A stretch of DNA of 64,000 bases from CAYUYV01 sp964522525. GTDB taxonomy: Bacteria; Pseudomonadota; Alphaproteobacteria; JAJFIK01. Numbering within the stretch: position 1 is the first letter of the stretch; each line of letters begins with the position of its first letter. Shown piece by piece: positions 52,436 to 61,958 of this stretch. The notes below the pieces were generated by a model. The model was given only the letters and a program-made list of their open reading frames with translations, ran no database searches and was not told the DNA's origin. The position numbers and the translations under genes were made by a program. The stretch spans positions 1 through 64,000 of the forward strand of contig CAZFWG010000009.1 in assembly GCA_964522525.1 (NCBI GenBank), given 5' to 3'.

Positions 52436-54586
52436 ATGCAGCGCAACAGATATGCCAGCCCGCGGGGCGGCGATGCCGCCGAGCCCAAGCCGGTCATCGA
52501 AGCCGTCGGCGATCCGGGCGGCGAAATGACCCTCCATGACATTATCGCCCTCTTTCGTCGGCACTGGATCCTGTTTATCGGGACGATCGTCGCCGCGATC
52601 GGCGGCACCTTTGCCTATGTCATGGTCGCGACACCGATCTACACGGCACAGGGCGAGATTTTCGTGACCCCTTCCGCGGTCCAAAGCGGCGATCAGGCGG
52701 CCGTGCGGACCCGGCCGGCCGAGATCGACGACGTGCCGAGCGAGGTCGCCCTGTTGCGCTCCCGTCAGCTTGCTGCCGATGTGATCCGGGCGATGGCTCT
52801 TGATGAGGACCCGGAGTTTCTGGATGAGGAGGTGGCGCAAGGCGCGCCCCAGGCCCGGCTCGATGCCGTGACCGAAATCTTCCTAAAGCAACTGAATGTC
52901 GGCGCCAGCGACCAAACGCGGATCATCGACGTCCAGTTCGACTCCGAAGACCCGGTGAAGGCTGCGGATATCGTCAACACCCTCATGGATCTCTATGTCA
53001 CGCGTCAGCTCGCCGACCAGCGTCAGACGGCGGAAAAAGCGGCGACACGGCTTGCCAATACGGTCGAGGAACTGAACGTCGAATTGGACGAGGCCGAAGA
53101 GGCGGTGCGGGCGTTTCGCCTCGAAAACGGTCTGGTCCAGACGCAAAGTTCTGACCTGACGGCGAACCGGGTGACCGAGCTCAACAATCAGGTGATCCAG
53201 GCAGAGGCCGACGAGGCCGGCCTGCGCGCCGAGCTCCAGCAGCTTGAACGCGCCCTGGCGCGCGGCGGGGATGCGTCCACGGCGCCCCGCGTGCTGAATT
53301 CGCGCCTCATCCAGAATCTGCGTGAACAGGAAAATGAACTTGTCCGTCAGCAAGCGGAACTTTCGACCCAATATGGCGAGAAACATCCCCGGATGATCCA
53401 GGTGCGCACGGAACTGCGCGATGTGCGGGAAAACATCCAGGGCGAGACGCGCAAGGTGGTCGAGTCCCTGCGCAGCGAAGTCGGCGCGGCGCGTGCCCGC
53501 GTCAGTTCCCTGCGCGACAGCATGCGCGACATCGAGCGGGATGCCGTGCAGTCCCGCGGCGTGGAGGGCGAGCTCCAGGAACTCGTGAACGAGGCCGCGT
53601 CCAAACGGGAAATGCTGAATTCCTTCCGCATCCGTCTGAGGGAGACCCAGGCCCAGCGGGATCTGGTGGAGGCCAACGCCCGGGTCTATGCGCGGGCGGA
53701 AACCCCGAGCGAGCCCTCCTTTCCCCAGAAGGGCAAGGCGCTCGGCATCGCGGGCATTCTGGGGCTGGGCGCCGCCGTCGTGATGGTCATGGTCCTGGGC
53801 AATTTGCGTCGCACGCTCGAGACCGCCGATGAGGTCGAACGCGTCACGGGATACCGGTCCCTGGGCGTCGTGCCGCGCCTCACCGGCATTGCGGGGGGTA
53901 AGAAGACCGCCAAATCCGTCCTCGAACTGTACAGCAAAAAGCCGTATGCGCCCTTCAGTCAGGCCCTCAAAAGTGTGCGCTCCACGCTTTATGTCGCCAA
54001 CGGATCACGGGCGCCCAAGACCCTGCTGGTGACCTCCGCCGGGCCGGGGGAGGGGAAGACCACCTTCGCCATGAGCTACGGCATGCTCTGCGCGTCCTTC
54101 GGAGAAAAGGTCATCCTTCTCGATTGTGATTTCGGCCGGCCCGACCTCCACAAAAAGATGGATGTACCCAATGATCTGGGCATCGCCAACTATCTCATGG
54201 GCGAGGTGGATCTGGAGACCGTGATCCGCAATGACGGTCGTTCGGGTATGGACTACATCACGTCTGGCGCCCTTCCTCCTACGGCGGCGGAACTCTCCCG
54301 TTCCTCCGCCCTCAAAGGGATCATCGACAGCTTGGCCTGGGACTATGATGTCGTGATCGTCGACACGGCTCCCATCCTTGCCATGAGCGACTCCCAGATC
54401 CTGTCCACCATGGTCGATGCGACGGTTTTCGTCACGCGCTGGCGTCAGACCCGTATGGAGAATGCGGCGGCCGCGGTGGCGCGCCTGGAAGATCTGGGCA
54501 CAAAGGCGGTCGCCGGTTTCGTCATCGTCGATGTGCCCGTCAAAATGAAGCAGGCGGCGGTCTATTACTCCGGCTATCATCGCTAG
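52436..54586 (+). CDS. Polysaccharide co-polymerase / BY-type tyrosine autokinase (Wzc-like)
   Basis: A 716-residue fusion controlling chain length and export. Wzz-type N-domain with a first membrane helix (~46-68, LFIGTIVAAIGGTFAYVMVA), a long coiled coil (~200-410), a second helix (~437-460) and a C-terminal BY-kinase domain: Walker A AGPGEGKTT (~532-540), Walker A' LLDCDFGRPD (~561-570), Walker B VIVDTAP (~639-645). The C-terminal tail YYSGYHR gives only three tyrosines, a short version of the usual Tyr cluster. It is followed by the TonB-dependent receptor after 39 bp. Confidence 0.9.
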   Translation: MQRNRYASPRGGDAAEPKPVIEAVGDPGGEMTLHDIIALFRRHWILFIGTIVAAIGGTFAYVMVATPIYTAQGEIFVTPSAVQSGDQAAVRTRPAEIDDVPSEVALLRSRQLAADVIRAMALDEDPEFLDEEVAQGAPQARLDAVTEIFLKQLNVGASDQTRIIDVQFDSEDPVKAADIVNTLMDLYVTRQLADQRQTAEKAATRLANTVEELNVELDEAEEAVRAFRLENGLVQTQSSDLTANRVTELNNQVIQAEADEAGLRAELQQLERALARGGDASTAPRVLNSRLIQNLREQENELVRQQAELSTQYGEKHPRMIQVRTELRDVRENIQGETRKVVESLRSEVGAARARVSSLRDSMRDIERDAVQSRGVEGELQELVNEAASKREMLNSFRIRLRETQAQRDLVEANARVYARAETPSEPSFPQKGKALGIAGILGLGAAVVMVMVLGNLRRTLETADEVERVTGYRSLGVVPRLTGIAGGKKTAKSVLELYSKKPYAPFSQALKSVRSTLYVANGSRAPKTLLVTSAGPGEGKTTFAMSYGMLCASFGEKVILLDCDFGRPDLHKKMDVPNDLGIANYLMGEVDLETVIRNDGRSGMDYITSGALPPTAAELSRSSALKGIIDSLAWDYDVVIVDTAPILAMSDSQILSTMVDATVFVTRWRQTRMENAAAAVARLEDLGTKAVAGFVIVDVPVKMKQAAVYYSGYHR

Positions 54587-54625
54587 GCGTGTGTCGGGGG
54601 ACGTGTTGGGGAGCTGGCGAGCGGC

Positions 54626-56665
54626 GTGCTGAGATACGGACTGGTCCATACGCTGGGGGCGCTGACGGCCGCCACGGTCTTGCCGGCTTCGGCGGGCGCG
54701 GCCGACGACATGATGGACCGTATGGTCGTCACCAATACGCGCACCGATCAGGCCTTGCGCGACCAGGCAGGCAATGTGGCGCTCCTGTCCGCCGAAGACA
54801 TCGAGTTCATCCGTCCTGACCATATTGCGGAAGCCCTCAACCGGCTGCCCGGCGTCTATCTCCATCGCAACAACGGCTTTGACCATCTGACCTCCATACG
54901 CTCTCCCATTTTGACCGGTGGGGCGGGGGCGGGGTCGTACCTGTTTCTCGAAAACGGCGTGCCGTTGCGCGCGGCAGGCTTCGCCAATGTCAACGGACTC
55001 AATGAGGCCTCAACGGAATTTTTCGGCGGCCTTGAGGTCGTGCGCGGTCCGGGCAGCGCCCTTTACGGCAATAACGCGGTCCACGGATTGATCAATGTCC
55101 TGCTGCCCGATGTGGCGGCCAATCCGGGCACGCTTCTGTCCGCGTCTGTTGGGTCCTTCCGGCGCTATCGGGGTCTCGCCACGGTCAACGGGTCGGTCGG
55201 CAATCACGATCTTTATGCGGGCCTGAGCCTCGTCAGCGATGACGGATGGCGCGATGACGCCGGCGTCGACCAGCAGAAACTGCTCCTCCAATGGGCCACG
55301 ACCAAGGGCGATGTTTCCATTCTGACCACGCTCGCGGCCCAGAACCTCAATCAGGAATCCGCGGGCTTCATTCAGGGTGATGCTTTCGCGTTCGAGAACA
55401 CGGCACTCGCCCGCACCAATCCAAGCCCGGATGCCTTTCGGGATTCCCGGTCGATCCGCCTTGCCAGCCGGGTCGACTGGCAGAAAAGCGATGCCCTGAC
55501 CCTGTCCTTCACGCCCTATTTCCGCGCCAATGATCTCGATTTCAAACTGACCTTCCTGCCCTCCCAGGCCCTGGAAGAGACCGGTCACTGGAGTGTCGGT
55601 CTGTTGTCGGCGGCCTACTGGTCATTGCCCGGCGGACACGAAATCATCGCCGGTTTCGATGTGGAGCGCACGAACGGTACCTTGCGCGAAGAGCAGTTCA
55701 TTCCGACGATCTTCAGTTTCACGCAAGGCCTCCACTATGACTATGACGTGACCTCCGTGGTGCTGGCCGGCTATGGTCAGGGCACCTGGGTCGTCAATGA
55801 CCGGATCAATATCGTCGGCGGCTTGCGTGTTGAATATACGGAATATGACTATACGAACAATACGGAGTCGAACATCGTCGGCCGGTTCCTGCGCCCGGCC
55901 GACCGGACCGACGGCTTCCTGGTCGCCACCCCGAAACTCGGCGTTGTCATCGACCTGAGTGAAGATGTCACCACCTATTTCCGCTATGCCCGCGGTGCCC
56001 GGGCCCCTCAAACGACGGATCTCTATCGCCTTCAGATCAACCAGACCGTGGGCGAGGTCGAAGTCGAAAGCCTCGACAGTGTCGAGCTTGGTTTTCGCGG
56101 CGGAACCGGGCCGTTCTCGTTCGATCTGGCGGCCTATTACGCGTTCAAGCGCAATTTCTTCTTTCGCGACGCCGACGGCTTCAACGAGCCGTTCGGACGT
56201 ACCCGTCATATCGGGGTCGAACTGGAGTTCCTGCTGGAAATCACAAAGGGCCTGGCGCTTGCCTTTTCGGGCACCCATGCCCGCCACACCTACCGCTTCG
56301 ACCGGGAAGTGGAGTCCCCCGTCACCGAGATCATTCAGTTTGGTGATGACGTGGATACGGCCCCGCGCCTGCTGGGCACGACACGCCTGATCTGGAACCC
56401 GCTCGACACGGCGACCGTGGAACTGGCCTGGACCTTTGTCGGGGACTATTTCACCGACCCCAGCAATTCAAACCGCTATCCGGGTCACCAGGTGCTTGAC
56501 CTCAAGGGGACCTGGGACATCAACCCCCACCTGCAGCTGTTCGCGGCGATCCGAAATCTGGCCAATGCGGACTATGCCAACCGGGCCGATTTCGCGTTCG
56601 GCTCGGCGCGGTTTTTCCCGGCCGAGGACCGGGCCGTGAGCGGTGGTATCACGGTCCAGTTCTGA
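54626..56665 (+). CDS. TonB-dependent outer-membrane receptor
   Basis: A 679-residue receptor from GTG 54626 with a signal peptide (LGALTAATVLPASAGAAD), a TonB-box-like MVVTNTR (~33-39), a plug domain (~45-165: LLSAEDIEFIRPDHIAEALNRLPGV, FFGGLEVVRGPGSALYGNNA) and a 22-strand barrel ending AVSGGITVQF. It imports or binds an unknown ligand at the outer membrane. Position 39 bp after the kinase gene implies co-transcription with the exopolysaccharide genes, which is uncommon. Only 8 bp separate it from the convergent autotransporter gene. Confidence 0.85.
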   Translation: MLRYGLVHTLGALTAATVLPASAGAADDMMDRMVVTNTRTDQALRDQAGNVALLSAEDIEFIRPDHIAEALNRLPGVYLHRNNGFDHLTSIRSPILTGGAGAGSYLFLENGVPLRAAGFANVNGLNEASTEFFGGLEVVRGPGSALYGNNAVHGLINVLLPDVAANPGTLLSASVGSFRRYRGLATVNGSVGNHDLYAGLSLVSDDGWRDDAGVDQQKLLLQWATTKGDVSILTTLAAQNLNQESAGFIQGDAFAFENTALARTNPSPDAFRDSRSIRLASRVDWQKSDALTLSFTPYFRANDLDFKLTFLPSQALEETGHWSVGLLSAAYWSLPGGHEIIAGFDVERTNGTLREEQFIPTIFSFTQGLHYDYDVTSVVLAGYGQGTWVVNDRINIVGGLRVEYTEYDYTNNTESNIVGRFLRPADRTDGFLVATPKLGVVIDLSEDVTTYFRYARGARAPQTTDLYRLQINQTVGEVEVESLDSVELGFRGGTGPFSFDLAAYYAFKRNFFFRDADGFNEPFGRTRHIGVELEFLLEITKGLALAFSGTHARHTYRFDREVESPVTEIIQFGDDVDTAPRLLGTTRLIWNPLDTATVELAWTFVGDYFTDPSNSNRYPGHQVLDLKGTWDINPHLQLFAAIRNLANADYANRADFAFGSARFFPAEDRAVSGGITVQF

Positions 56666-56673
56666 TCTGGGGA

Positions 56674-59600
56674 TCAGTTGAAAATGAAGCGGAAACTCAG
56701 GCCGCCCGAATGCCGGACAAAATCTTCTTCAAACAGAGCATCGTAACCGATTTCGACAATCAGGGACGGGTTCGCGAAGGAGAGGCCCGCGCCGCCGACG
56801 AAACCGCCTTCCTCGATTTCCGGTGACACCAGATCGAACGTGCTTGAGCCCTCGACGAAGGAAACAGTCGTGACCACTGGATCGGTCTCGAATTCCTGAC
56901 GATAGCCTGCACGGAGCATCGGAATCAGTTTGGCGCCACGACGGCGTTCAAAGGTGTGGGCCACTTCAAGGAGGCCGATCGCACGCAAGGACGAAACATC
57001 CCGGTTATCCACGGTGAGCGCGATGCCGGGCGAGCTGCCGGTCTCGTTGAAATCGTCTTCCTGCACTTCCAGATAGTCGATCCCGCCGATGGGGGTGATT
57101 CGCGTGTTGCCGAATGTCAGGTCATAGCCGACGCGGGCGTTGCCCGAATACTGGAAGCCGTTCCAGTCGGCCTCAGCCGTCTCTTCAAAGGCGCCGATCC
57201 GAACGACCCGTTCCGAGCGGTAGATGTTGTATCCGGCGAAGGCCTGGACATCGAGGAACGCTTTGCCCCAGGACCATGAGCCGTAGGTACCGACCTGGAT
57301 GGTATCGGCACGGAAATCCTCGTCAAAGGAATCCATCTCATTGATGACCGAGCCGGACCAGACAAAGCCGGCCCCGATGGCATTGGCGCCCAGCCAGGCA
57401 AAGTCCATACCGGCGGCGACGCTGTAGGTCTCGCCGTCGAAACCGAATTCCTCATCAACCTGATCTTTTTCATAAATGGAGCCGAAGATCTGAAACCAAG
57501 CCGTGGAACGGTCTTGCGAGTTGACGTTGCGCAAGCCGTTGAGGCGGTTCGCGATGGCCGCCGTCGTCTGGTCGGTCAGGGTGACCGCAATGGTGCGCGC
57601 CACAAGGCCGCTGGCCGGCAAGAGCTGGTTAACCGCACTGCCAAAGGCTTCGTTCGAATCAAGAGCCCCCAGCGCCACGGTCAGACCGTCGTCGACGCTC
57701 AGCGCTTCCGTAAGGGCAGGGAAGGCCGCCGTCTGATTATTATTGAGTTCGAGTTCTTCAGGCGTCTTGAGGTCCACGGACAGAATCAGATCCGAAGGAT
57801 CCGTCGCGGATGGGGCGACCGATCCATTGAACAGGAAGGGAAGGGTCACAGCGTCCAGATCGACGCTGTCGGCAATGTTCAGGGTACCGGCATCGATGAG
57901 CGTGAATTCCGTCGGTTCCGAGAGGAAGCTGGATACCTGGACATCGAGGGCAGCATTGTCGAGCAACTCGACCGTTCCCGTCGCGACCACATTCGCACTT
58001 TCCGTGGGATCGTCCGAAACGGCCAGGGACAACAGGCTGTCCGTGCCGAATGTCGCATTGGTGACCGAGATCTGATTATTGACGGGAACAAGGACGCTGG
58101 CGCCTTCGACGGTCAGGTCGAGTGTGTCACCGCCGTTAACGATGCCGCCGAACACGATGGCGTCATCGTTCAGGGTCACGACATCATTCCCGGCGCCGGT
58201 ATTCAGCACCCCGTTGAAGACCGCGCCGATCCCTTCGGCGGCGGTATCCGCTTCGAAGACGCGGGTGATGCCCTCAAAAACATCATCACCGCTGCCGAGC
58301 TGAATGTCGCCGCGAATGACACCGGCATTGCGGATCGTTACATCATCGATGGTTGACGACAGATCGATGGCAATCCGGTCCGGCGTCTCAACGACGGCGA
58401 TGAGGTCTGGCTGACAGATACCCTGAGTAATGCACCCCTTGTTGTCGATGAGCGTCAGGCTGCCCGACAGATCTTGAATCGTGACCGAGGCGGCTTCGGT
58501 CCCGAGAACACTGGCGGCGATGGTCCCCTCATTCTCGAGGATCGGCACGGCGGCGCCGCTCTCGATGCGGATGGCTTCGGCGAAGCCCGCGCTCGAAGAG
58601 GTGGAAGTGGCTGTGATCGTGCCGGTGTTCAGGATCCGCGGGACACTGGCACCAGCACCGAAAGAGAGGGCTGCAGTGGAGACATCCACGGTCGAACTGG
58701 TGATGGAGCCGGTATTCAGGATACCGCCCTCGATGGTCGTGGTCAGCAAGGTGCCGCCGATCTCGGCGCCCTCGATGCGAACGCCCGTGGCGCTGTTTGC
58801 GTCGTCCAGGGCGTCCGCCGAGATCAGGCCACGGTTGATGAACCCGAAGGCCGACTCACCGTCGCCCGCCGCGCCCAGAACGATATCGCCGCCAAGGCCG
58901 TTGCTGACCGTTGGTGAGATCAGGACACCGAATTCCGCGAGATTGCCGTCCAGATTGCCCTGCAGCGCCTGGTTGCCCACATCGCCCTCGGCGGCAGGTC
59001 CGGCATTGACAAAGCCCCCGCTGACGCTCGCACCCACTTCCATGACCGCCCGGACGGTCGCAAAATCATCATCATCCGTGGTATCCGGATCATTCACGAA
59101 ATCATCGACAATACTCACGGCACTGATGGTGCCGCCATTGATGATACTGCCCGATACGGTGTTCTGAACACTGACGCCCACGGCGTTGGCGCCGCTCACA
59201 TCGATCTGTCCGCCTGCAAAGTTCAGATCGCCATTGACCGGCCCGGTCACCAGGACCCCAATGGTCTCATCGCCATTGATGTCGATGATGCCTCTATTGA
59301 CGAAATCCCCGTCCAGACCAGCGTCGATCGAAACACCCCTGGATCCGTCGCCTTCGACGACAATCGACGAGCCCGTCTCAAAGGTGAAATTGCCCGTGTA
59401 GGTTCCGGCGCCTGATACGAGGACACCGGTATTCGCATCTCCGCCTAGATCATCATCGGCCAAGGCACTGACGAGGGAAATATCACCGTCATTGAGGATA
59501 TTGCCCGTGAAACCGCTTTCCACCAGAACACCGATCTGGTTGGACGGGCTTGTCACCTCGATCGTGCCGTTATTGACGAAGACATCGCCGCTGTCGCCGG

Positions 59601-59838
59601 CGGCATCGGAATTGACCGTCACGGCCGGGCCATTGACCACCGAAAGGGTCTCGCCTTCGTTCAGAATGAAATCGCCGGTATCGGCCGTCTGGACCGGATC
59701 CGTCAGCGTCTGGGCATGAACACCCTGGGCGAGAACGGCGCAGAACGTGGTGACGGTCAGCGCCGTGGTTGTGAACAGCCGCTCCCGTCCACCGGCCCGC
59801 CCACGCGTTGCCGCTCCTCCGATCCAGTCGAAAACCAC
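56674..59838 (-). CDS. Large autotransporter (type Va) with beta-helix passenger
   Basis: A 1054-residue protein. GTG 59838 is chosen because AAAGGTGG lies ~6 nt upstream. A long signal region (RERLFTTTALTVTTFCAVLAQGVHAQ, cleavage ~43) precedes a passenger (~45-770) of repeated Asn/Gly/Thr/Ile segments such as FVNNGTIEV, FVNRGIIDI, ILNTGTIT and IRNAGVIRG, predicting a right-handed beta-helix. It contains one Cys pair (GCITQGICQ). The C-terminal barrel (~775-1054) starts near RSTAWFQIFGSIY and ends LSFRFIFN. Probable adhesin or surface-anchored protein. Confidence 0.85.
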   Translation of the reverse strand: MVFDWIGGAATRGRAGGRERLFTTTALTVTTFCAVLAQGVHAQTLTDPVQTADTGDFILNEGETLSVVNGPAVTVNSDAAGDSGDVFVNNGTIEVTSPSNQIGVLVESGFTGNILNDGDISLVSALADDDLGGDANTGVLVSGAGTYTGNFTFETGSSIVVEGDGSRGVSIDAGLDGDFVNRGIIDINGDETIGVLVTGPVNGDLNFAGGQIDVSGANAVGVSVQNTVSGSIINGGTISAVSIVDDFVNDPDTTDDDDFATVRAVMEVGASVSGGFVNAGPAAEGDVGNQALQGNLDGNLAEFGVLISPTVSNGLGGDIVLGAAGDGESAFGFINRGLISADALDDANSATGVRIEGAEIGGTLLTTTIEGGILNTGSITSSTVDVSTAALSFGAGASVPRILNTGTITATSTSSSAGFAEAIRIESGAAVPILENEGTIAASVLGTEAASVTIQDLSGSLTLIDNKGCITQGICQPDLIAVVETPDRIAIDLSSTIDDVTIRNAGVIRGDIQLGSGDDVFEGITRVFEADTAAEGIGAVFNGVLNTGAGNDVVTLNDDAIVFGGIVNGGDTLDLTVEGASVLVPVNNQISVTNATFGTDSLLSLAVSDDPTESANVVATGTVELLDNAALDVQVSSFLSEPTEFTLIDAGTLNIADSVDLDAVTLPFLFNGSVAPSATDPSDLILSVDLKTPEELELNNNQTAAFPALTEALSVDDGLTVALGALDSNEAFGSAVNQLLPASGLVARTIAVTLTDQTTAAIANRLNGLRNVNSQDRSTAWFQIFGSIYEKDQVDEEFGFDGETYSVAAGMDFAWLGANAIGAGFVWSGSVINEMDSFDEDFRADTIQVGTYGSWSWGKAFLDVQAFAGYNIYRSERVVRIGAFEETAEADWNGFQYSGNARVGYDLTFGNTRITPIGGIDYLEVQEDDFNETGSSPGIALTVDNRDVSSLRAIGLLEVAHTFERRRGAKLIPMLRAGYRQEFETDPVVTTVSFVEGSSTFDLVSPEIEEGGFVGGAGLSFANPSLIVEIGYDALFEEDFVRHSGGLSFRFIFN

Positions 59839-60228
59839 GGTCACCCACCTTTTGTTTCCCCGGGGCTCCGACCTCTGTTTCGGAACTTGACCCGGCGCCA
59901 CGCCATCCCGTTTGCCCAACAACATGCGCCAGTCTAGCGCGGCCTTGAGGCCGCGTCTTCCTATCCATGCGCATAATTGAATTTTTGTCGCGCGGTCTCT
60001 GCCAATTGGCCGCGCGGCCTTTTTCGCCTTTACGGAAGGGGCCGTATGCCTTCCATTGAAGCCCGTGTCGCCCATGGGGGCCGGTTTTGTAAAGGCCAAA
60101 AAATCAGTGATAACTCTGCTGTGTCATTGGTCGTCGACATGTCATCCTGGCAGCCAATTCTCCTGGTAATTGTGGGTTTCATGGGAGAAACTCGGGCGCC
60201 TTGACCGTTGGGGGATTGGGGAAACGTC
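59839..60228. other. Divergent region, autotransporter / nfeD
   Basis: A 390-bp spacer. It includes a hairpin at 59938-59955 in the autotransporter leader, an AT-rich patch (59970-59990) that is a plausible promoter position for the leftward gene, and a GGCCGCGCGGCC-TTTTT string (60008-60024). No credible gene is seen. Confidence 0.45.
59938..59955 (-). other. Leader hairpin of the autotransporter gene
   Basis: CGCGGCC-N4-GGCCGCG, 7-bp arms with a 4-nt loop, 100 nt upstream of the autotransporter start. On the minus strand no U-run follows. It may be a structured leader element. Confidence 0.35.
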
Positions 60229-61902
60229 ATGACAAAGATGCGGCGGGCTCGAAATTGCGCGCCTCCCGGCGGTGAACCCATCATTTCCGCGGGGCGACCA
60301 GGACGGAACATTCGTTTGCTGCTTTGGGTGGGACTGCTGGCATGGGGTCTGGCGGCCTTTGCCACCCCCTGGCTGATCGAATCGGGCTTTGCGCAGACGG
60401 CACCCGCGGAGAGCGATCAGGACACCGAAACCACATCGTCCGATCAGGCATCGGAGGCCACCGGATCAACGTCCGCCTCGACCGCATCCGGCACCGCGCT
60501 CGTGCTCAAGATCACAGGGGTCATCGGCCCGGCGGTCTCCCTCTATCTGCGGGAAGGCATTGCCGACGCCGAAGGAACCCATGATCTCATCGTGCTCGAG
60601 ATGGATACGCCCGGCGGTCTCGACACAAGCATGCGGGAAATGATCCAGGCGATCCTCGCCTCGCGCGTGCCCGTGGCGACCTTCGTCTCACCGAGCGGCG
60701 CCCGCGCCGCCAGTGCCGGCACTTACATCCTCTATGCCAGTCACGTCGCGGCGATGGCGCCGAGCACGACACTTGGCGCCGCCACACCGATCCAACTCGG
60801 CGGCGGCGGTCAACCTGGCTCGCCACCGTCCTCCCCATCGCCCACGCCCGGCGGCTCAGGCGACAAGCCCTCGGGCAATCCATCGGAGAGCCGCGTGCCC
60901 GCTTTGCTGATGGAAGCGGCAGAAGAGGCGAGCAGTGAAACGGAAGAAGGCGAAGCGGAAGAGGCGGCGGAACAGGCCCAGACCCCGAGCGGCTCGGGGG
61001 GCATGAGCGCGGCCGAACGCAAGGCCGTGAACGACGCGGCCGCCTATATTCGCGGTCTTGCCATCAAGCGCGGGCGCAATGTGGCGTGGGCGGAAGAAGC
61101 CGTGCGCAAGGGCGTGAGCCTTGATTCAAGTGAGGCGGTGAAGATCAACGTCATCGATCTGGTGGCGCGCGATCTGCCGGATCTCCTGACCAAGATTGAC
61201 GGGCGCGTTGTCGATGTGGAGGGCGTGGGCGAAGTCACCTTGAAGACGCGCGGCCTCACCATCCAGCGTCAGGAAATGTCCTGGATCCAGGAATTGCTGG
61301 CGGTGATCACCAATCCCAACATCGCCCTGGTGCTCATGCAGCTCGGCGTCTTGGGCTTGATCATCGAGCTCTATAATCCGGGCGCGATTTTTCCGGGCGT
61401 GGTCGGTGTGGTCTGTCTGCTCCTGGGCCTAACGGCGCTCGCCGTGCTTCCCGTCAGCGTCGGCGGCCTGGCTCTTCTCATTGCGGGGCTCATCTTCATG
61501 GCCCTGGAGCTTTTCGTGGCGTCCGGGGGTATACTGGCCGTTGCCGGGACGGTCGCCTTCGGCTTTGGCGCTTTCTTCCTTTTTGACACGGACGTACCGG
61601 AGTTTCGCGTGTCCATCACCCTTATTCTGATCACCACGGCGATCATGGCCTTCCTGGTCTTCGTGATCGTCTCTTATGCACTGATGGTTCAACGCCGCGG
61701 TGTCGTAACGGGTGCGGAAGGCATGGTGGGCCTTTCGGGGGTCGTGATCTCTTGGTCGGGGGATCGCGGCCAGGTACGCATCGACGGTGAACTCTGGAAC
61801 GCGCGCTGCGAGGTTCCCCTCGCGGAGGGGCAGGAAATCGTGGCCGAACGCGTGGACGGCCTGACGATCTGGGTGCGGCCCAAGGAGCTTGGCAGCCCAT
61901 GA
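60229..61902 (+). CDS. NfeD-family membrane-bound serine protease
   Basis: A 557-residue protein. Membrane signal anchor (~30-55), ClpP-like protease domain (MDTPGGLD at ~126, Ser nucleophile in GARAASAGTYI, catalytic-type Lys in AERKAVNDAAAYIRG), 4-5 helices (~370-480) and a C-terminal OB-fold NfeD domain (GAEGMVGLSG to IWVRPKELGSP). Between the Ser and Lys regions lies an unusual ~75-residue Pro/Ser/Gly- then Glu-rich insertion (~190-263). It pairs with the slipin 56 bp downstream: the protease cuts the slipin C-terminus in archaeal homologues. RBS GGGGA lies before ATG 60229. Confidence 0.88.
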   Translation: MTKMRRARNCAPPGGEPIISAGRPGRNIRLLLWVGLLAWGLAAFATPWLIESGFAQTAPAESDQDTETTSSDQASEATGSTSASTASGTALVLKITGVIGPAVSLYLREGIADAEGTHDLIVLEMDTPGGLDTSMREMIQAILASRVPVATFVSPSGARAASAGTYILYASHVAAMAPSTTLGAATPIQLGGGGQPGSPPSSPSPTPGGSGDKPSGNPSESRVPALLMEAAEEASSETEEGEAEEAAEQAQTPSGSGGMSAAERKAVNDAAAYIRGLAIKRGRNVAWAEEAVRKGVSLDSSEAVKINVIDLVARDLPDLLTKIDGRVVDVEGVGEVTLKTRGLTIQRQEMSWIQELLAVITNPNIALVLMQLGVLGLIIELYNPGAIFPGVVGVVCLLLGLTALAVLPVSVGGLALLIAGLIFMALELFVASGGILAVAGTVAFGFGAFFLFDTDVPEFRVSITLILITTAIMAFLVFVIVSYALMVQRRGVVTGAEGMVGLSGVVISWSGDRGQVRIDGELWNARCEVPLAEGQEIVAERVDGLTIWVRPKELGSP

Positions 61903-61958
61903 ATGTAACGGGTGAAGGAAAATCACGAAGCGTGGTGTTACTTCCGTAGGAGCAGGAT

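Noticed and set aside
60008..60024. GGCCGCGCGGCC followed by TTTTT as a terminator
   Set aside because: It lies between divergent genes with nothing transcribed rightward into it; the stem is only 4 bp with a loop, or 6 bp if rearranged, so it is not convincing.
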